The notes beneath the pieces were generated by a model, which searched no databases, was not told the origin of the DNA, and worked only from the letters and a program-made list of their open reading frames with translations. A DNA stretch of 64,000 nucleotides from Polynucleobacter sp. JS-JIR-5-A7 (GTDB taxonomy: Bacteria; Pseudomonadota; Gammaproteobacteria; Burkholderiales; Burkholderiaceae). Made by a program: the position numbers and the translations under genes. Location of the stretch: contig NZ_CP061308.1 in assembly GCF_018687935.1 (NCBI RefSeq), positions 118,048 to 182,047 of the forward strand, in the 5' to 3' direction. Each line of letters begins with the position of its first letter. Within the stretch, counting starts at the first letter, position 1. Below are positions 60,505 to 64,000 of the stretch, in pieces.

Positions 60505-61571
60505 ACCTCAGTATCTAAGGTAGCTTGATCAATGTTGCCCTTTTTGACATGATGTAATCCAGCTTCAGCCATATTGAGGTAGGGCAAGGATGGGTCAAAT
60601 AATTGCTGACGATCTAGAACCTCATGTACTCCGATGCGACCAAAGTAACCAATGCCCTTACAAACTCTACAAACTTCGGAGACATTGCCAGCAGTGCAGT
60701 TTTTACATTCACGGCAGAGTGTTCGAACTAAACGCTGAGAGCTGACACTTTGCAAACAAGATTCAAGCGATTCTTGATCTATCCCGAGACTTTTGAGTCT
60801 AGTGAGTGCAGCTCTGGCATCGCGCGTGTGTAAGGTGCTTAAAACAAGATGTCCTGTTTGTGCAGCCTGAATTGCAAGTGCCGCAGTAGCCCCATCCCGA
60901 ATCTCTCCAATCATGATGACATCAGGATCTTGTCTGAGGAGTGCTTTGATAATGACTGGAAAATCAAGGCCTGGGCGTGGGTGATACGCCACTTGATTAA
61001 CGCCAGGAAGACGAATTTCGATGGGATCTTCAATCGAACAAAGGTTGCGATGGCTTTGATTGAGTGCGTGTAGGCAGCTATAAAGCGTACGCGTTTTGCC
61101 GCTGCCTGTCGGGCCCGTTACTAGTATTAAGCCGTTAGGTCTTGCAATCGCTTTTTGAAAAATATGCAGTTGCTCAGGTAGTAAACCCGTTTGCTCTAGG
61201 GAAAGCTCTTCAAGCCGATTGGGAAGGATGCGAATAACCGCTTTTTCACCATGAAGGGTTGGAAGTATTGAGACGCGACAATCAATGATAGGTTTTGAAA
61301 AATCTAAGCCAATGCAGAGACGACCATCTTGAGGAATGCGTTTTTCTGCAATATCTAAACGCGCCAATATCTTGATACGCGTAATGAGACGCTCATGCAG
61401 TTCGGTAGGGTATTGTGACTGAGCTTGGAGTAAGCCATCCACTCGAATGCGAACTTGCGTTCCTAGAGCACACGCTTCAATGTGAATATCACTCGCCCTA
61501 GCGTGAATTGCATTTGCTGCGATTTCATACCAAGTGCGAATAATGAGTGAGTCATCTTGAGAAAGGTTCAA
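60489..61571 (-). CDS. pilB: Type II/IV secretion ATPase PilB/GspE, lacking the N-terminal domain
   Basis: Hexameric ATPase that drives pilin or pseudopilin assembly. The 360-aa protein has the N2 region (ASDIHIEACALGTQVRIRVDGLL), the Asp box LIGEIRD-type stretch, Walker A GPTGSGKT at residues 153-160, Walker B DPDVIMIGEIRD at 215-226, the His box STLHTRDA, and the tetracysteine C286, C289, C301, C304. The family's N-terminal N1 (MshEN-type) domain of about 150-200 residues is absent; typical PilB is about 560-570 aa. The upstream start overlaps the CorC stop by 4 bp, so it is not an assembly gap. Confidence 0.92.
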   Translation of the reverse strand: MNLSQDDSLIIRTWYEIAANAIHARASDIHIEACALGTQVRIRVDGLLQAQSQYPTELHERLITRIKILARLDIAEKRIPQDGRLCIGLDFSKPIIDCRVSILPTLHGEKAVIRILPNRLEELSLEQTGLLPEQLHIFQKAIARPNGLILVTGPTGSGKTRTLYSCLHALNQSHRNLCSIEDPIEIRLPGVNQVAYHPRPGLDFPVIIKALLRQDPDVIMIGEIRDGATAALAIQAAQTGHLVLSTLHTRDARAALTRLKSLGIDQESLESCLQSVSSQRLVRTLCRECKNCTAGNVSEVCRVCKGIGYFGRIGVHEVLDRQQLFDPSLPYLNMAEAGLHHVKKGNIDQATLDTEVCTWH

Positions 61572-62857
61572 TCTTGATCTTGATTGAGGGTAGGGCGATA
61601 GAGTTTGACAGTTTTCACTCCTTGATCATCAAACTGTACGATTTCCATGACAATGCCAGCAATTTTGATGCTGACATCATGGTCAGGAATCGCTTCAAGA
61701 TTTTCTAAAATCAGCCCATTTAAAGTTCGTGGCCCATCGAGCGGTAGATTCAAATTCAAAAGACGATTGAGGTCTCGCAAGGACGCTCCGCCACTAGCTA
61801 GATAGGTACCGTCTGAAAGCCAGTGCGGATCGGTCGAGAGGCTGGAGAATGAGGTTGTAAATTCGCCAATAAGCTCCTCCACAATATCCTCAAAGGTAAC
61901 TAGACCAAGAACCTCGCCATACTCATTCACTACTAGACTTAAGCGTTGCTGGTTGTCTTGGAAAAATTGCATCTGCTGTAATACCGGTGTACCGCTCGGT
62001 ATGAAGTAAGGCTCATTAACCAAGGATCTAAAGTCCTCATGCTTTAGGTCTGAATCACCCAACAAAGACAAGGCTTTCTTAACCGATAGGATGCCTACAA
62101 TTCTTTCGGAGTCGCCATAGCAAACAGGTAATTTGTTGTGATAACAAGTTTCTAATTGCTGAACTACTTCATCAATGGGTCTAGCAAGATCCAAAATTTC
62201 TATTTTTGACCTTGGTGTCATGACATCATCTACTGTGATGTTCTCTAGGTTAAATAGGTTGAGCAAAATATTGCGATGGTGATTAGAAACAAAGCGATTG
62301 GACTCCAAAACCAAGCTACGCAACTCTTCTTTACTCATCGTTCTACTATCTGAGGATGATTGCAGGCCAGAAACCTTCATCAAACCAGAAACAAAACTGT
62401 TAATCAGCCAAAGCAAGGGCTTTAATAAGAAAGTCAGCGGCAGAATGAGCCAGCCGACATTGGAGGCAATCTTTTCGGGGAAGGCGGCGCCAATGACCTT
62501 GGGAGTAATTTCGCTAAAGATGATGATCAGTAATGCAACTACCAGAGTGGCAATTGATAGAACCAGTCCACTATCACCAAATAGATGGAGAGCAATACCA
62601 GTTACCAGAATAGGGAGGATGGTATTGATGAGATTGTTGGATATCAGTAGGACTGATAAAAGGGAATCAATTCGCTTGAGAAGTCTTTCTGCTAGAGCGG
62701 CGCCTGTATTACCGCTATTAGCCATGGCGCGTAAGCGATGGCGGTTCGATGACAACATACTAGTTTCGGCCATCGAAAAGAAGCCAGAAAGCGCGAGCAA
62801 AAATAGGACTAAGGCAGCCTGGCTATAAAGGGGCCAATCGTCAAAAAAATTGTCCAT
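61568..62857 (-). CDS. CNNM/CorC-family membrane protein (DUF21-CBS-CorC)
   Basis: A 429-aa protein with an N-terminal DUF21 membrane domain (three or four TM helices; FFSMAETSMLSSNRHRLRAMA, ISNNLINTILPILV, FSEITPKVIGAAFPEKIA), two CBS domains (VDDVMTPRSKIEILDL and GILSVKKALSLL) and a C-terminal CorC_HlyC domain (GEVLGLVTFEDIVEELIGEF). Family members export Mg2+ or Co2+ or affect haemolysin release. I chose the ATG at 62857 over a TTG at 62872. It leads the pilBCD-coaE-zapD run with a 4-bp overlap to pilB. Confidence 0.9.
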   Translation of the reverse strand: MDNFFDDWPLYSQAALVLFLLALSGFFSMAETSMLSSNRHRLRAMANSGNTGAALAERLLKRIDSLLSVLLISNNLINTILPILVTGIALHLFGDSGLVLSIATLVVALLIIIFSEITPKVIGAAFPEKIASNVGWLILPLTFLLKPLLWLINSFVSGLMKVSGLQSSSDSRTMSKEELRSLVLESNRFVSNHHRNILLNLFNLENITVDDVMTPRSKIEILDLARPIDEVVQQLETCYHNKLPVCYGDSERIVGILSVKKALSLLGDSDLKHEDFRSLVNEPYFIPSGTPVLQQMQFFQDNQQRLSLVVNEYGEVLGLVTFEDIVEELIGEFTTSFSSLSTDPHWLSDGTYLASGGASLRDLNRLLNLNLPLDGPRTLNGLILENLEAIPDHDVSIKIAGIVMEIVQFDDQGVKTVKLYRPTLNQDQD

Positions 62858-62912
62858 GGTGTTTGCCTGCAAAAATTAAGGATGATTCAATATAGCAAAG
62901 TAGGCTTTCACA

Positions 62913-62935
62913 AGCCATATTCACAAGCTATGGCT
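62913..62935. promoter_or_regulatory. Inverted repeat in the corC-ogt divergent spacer
   Basis: AGCCATA (62913-62919) and TATGGCT (62929-62935) are perfect 7-bp arms around a 9-nt centre. A TTCACAAGC direct repeat also overlaps it (62907-62915 and 62920-62928). It is in the right place for an operator of either gene; binding is not shown. Confidence 0.3.
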
Positions 62936-62987
62936 AGGGTAGAAAGGCTTGTAATCTGCCTTACCGAATTATGTGAGAATTATCCCC

Positions 62988-63500
62988 ATGCCCTCCTCTA
63001 AAAAATCACCTCTATCAGAAAGTGCGCGTTACTGCGTCATCGACGCCCCTTTTGGAAAATTGGGGATTTTGACTGAATTAGTCGATGGTAGTCTCATGCT
63101 ATCGAAGATCGACTACCTGCCAGCTAAAGCCGCTTTATCAAAACCTCAGAATGAGCTGGCTAAGGAGGTGGCTCAGCAATGCACGGCCTACTTTAAGGAC
63201 CCACAGTTCCAATTTGATTTACCTATGAAGCCTATGGGCACAGTTCACCAGCAAAGGGTATGGCAACAGATTCGGGAGATACCAGCTGGAAAGGCAAAAA
63301 CTTATGGTGAGGTAGCTAGCGTTATCAAGAGTGGTCCCCGTGCGGTGGGCACTGCATGTGGCGCTAACCCTTTTCCTTTGATCACACCCTGTCATCGCGT
63401 CGTTTCCGCGCAAGGCATTGGCGGATTTATGAAAGAAAATTCACCAGGTCTTTATCGCCAAATAAAAATATGGCTTTTAAAGCACGAGGGAGTGCTTTAA
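62988..63500 (+). CDS. ogt: Methylated-DNA-protein-cysteine methyltransferase (Ogt)
   Basis: Suicide enzyme that takes O6-methyl from guanine onto its own cysteine. The 170-aa protein has the active-site motif LITPCHRVV (C135), an arginine finger/helix-turn-helix region (TYGEVASVIKSGPRAVGTACGANP) and a C-terminal IGGFMKENSPGLYRQIKIWLLKHEG. I chose the ATG at 62988; a GTG five codons upstream (62973) is an alternative. It is a solo Ogt without the Ada N-domain. It converges with the last gene. Confidence 0.93.
   Translation: MPSSKKSPLSESARYCVIDAPFGKLGILTELVDGSLMLSKIDYLPAKAALSKPQNELAKEVAQQCTAYFKDPQFQFDLPMKPMGTVHQQRVWQQIREIPAGKAKTYGEVASVIKSGPRAVGTACGANPFPLITPCHRVVSAQGIGGFMKENSPGLYRQIKIWLLKHEGVL
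63477..63500. terminator. Stem-loop at the ogt end, possible bidirectional terminator
   Basis: TTAAAGCAC (63477-63485) and GTGCTTTAA (63492-63500) form a perfect 9-bp stem with a 6-nt loop. The stem covers the last ogt codons and stops 3 bp before the stop of the converging gene. A short TTTT lies just downstream, so it may serve both genes. Confidence 0.45.
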
Positions 63501-63503
63501 GTT

Positions 63504-64000
63504 TTAAAGGGCTTTTCTAAGTGGGCTTGATGCATTATGAAAAAAGAGCTTCATGAGGGCATCGCTACCAACAGCTACTTTGGTAAAAGCATAAAAAGCC
63601 ATTACTGTTTTTCTAGAAAGCTTTACTTCATCTTTGTGATCAAATTGTTTACGAGCAGCTATTTTGGAGAGTGTCATCACTGCTAAGCCAAAAGCTAAAA
63701 AACAAAAGCGCCTTACCCCAGCCTCTTCTTTCGGAATCAGAAGAATGTAACTCATCGAATCTTGAAGTTTTTGATACGCAATCTTGAGCAGCTCAGCTTG
63801 AGTCATATTGCCTGGCTTCCATGAGACGCCTCGTGCATTGTCCTCGGGCGAGTCTTTGAGAATGTTAGTCATTTGCAGAGCTTGACCAAAAGCAACCGAG
63901 AGGGCCTCGTGTCCCTGAATATTTATTGCAAACTTAGCAGAGTGATTACTAAAGATGCTTGTCAGGAGTTCGCCAACAACTCCAGCGACCACATAGCAAT
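63504..64000 (-). CDS. Squalene/phytoene synthase-family protein, 5' end outside window
   Basis: The open frame runs off the window edge; the visible C-terminal 165 residues begin CYVVAGVVGELLTSIF, a characteristic family segment, and contain GQALQMTNILKDSPEDNARG, the second substrate-binding aspartate-rich motif (usual form LQLTNILRDxxED). A full member would be about 280-300 aa. Such enzymes condense two prenyl diphosphates (HpnC/HpnD, squalene or phytoene synthases). The product, and whether hopanoids or carotenoids are made, cannot be told from this fragment. Confidence 0.8.
   Translation of the reverse strand, partial: CYVVAGVVGELLTSIFSNHSAKFAINIQGHEALSVAFGQALQMTNILKDSPEDNARGVSWKPGNMTQAELLKIAYQKLQDSMSYILLIPKEEAGVRRFCFLAFGLAVMTLSKIAARKQFDHKDEVKLSRKTVMAFYAFTKVAVGSDALMKLFFHNASSPLRKAL

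Noticed and set aside
1..64000. CRISPR arrays, insertion sequences, prophage genes, riboswitches
   Set aside because: No regularly spaced repeats, transposase or phage genes, and no recognisable riboswitch fold were seen.

Overview
The window looks like chromosomal DNA of a betaproteobacterium in the Burkholderiales, most likely a small-genome freshwater lineage such as Polynucleobacter. The reasons are the gene orders petABC-sspA-sspB, rpe-trpEGDC, mraZ to ftsZ followed by a peroxiredoxin and lpxC, and secA-argJ-DUF815-mutT. The protein sequences also have a betaproteobacterial look, base composition is moderate (mid-40s percent GC by eye), and coding is very dense with many ATGA or TAATG overlaps. 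The genus is inference. I see no phage, insertion sequence, integrase or CRISPR array.

Regions: 1-5.2 kb holds a partial TPR gene, mscL, the cytochrome bc1 genes petABC, sspA-sspB and a tRNA-Thr. 5.3-7.7 kb holds an unassigned glycosyltransferase-like gene and an MFS transporter. 7.7-17.5 kb is mostly minus strand: rmuC, grxD, prmC-prfA-hemA, ung, an M61 peptidase, dsbC and a UbiH-type hydroxylase, with a small GlsB-like membrane gene on the plus strand. 17.5-23.8 kb has ychF, then trpC-trpD-trpG-trpE-rpe on the minus strand, then apaG. 23.9-27.1 kb has mltA, an enoyl-CoA hydratase and an M20 amidohydrolase. 27.1-32.2 kb has bioDFA diverging from bioB-coq7.

From 32.2 to 50 kb runs an uninterrupted dcw cluster: mraZ-rsmH-ftsL-ftsI-murE-murF-mraY-murD-ftsW-murG-murC-ddl-ftsQ-ftsA-ftsZ. 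It makes lipid II and the septal machinery that uses it. The cluster is followed by a peroxiredoxin, lpxC, a DUF721 (DciA-like) gene, secA, argJ, a DUF815 ATPase and mutT. The last block (57.5-62.9 kb, minus) is one tightly packed run: a CorC/CNNM-type protein, pilB, pilC, pilD, coaE, zapD. An ogt gene and a truncated squalene/phytoene synthase-family gene end the window.

Most of the window is housekeeping. The points most worth a second look are: the 295-bp dcw leader, which has a textbook LexA-like palindrome and three MraZ boxes over a promoter; an 88-bp nested inverted repeat between ftsZ and the peroxiredoxin; a pilus assembly operon in which both the PilB ATPase and the PilD peptidase lack their usual N-terminal domains; a glycosyltransferase placed directly behind a tRNA; and a possible micro-ORF that shares its start tetranucleotide with mltA on the other strand. 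I did not find a clearly undescribed multi-gene system.
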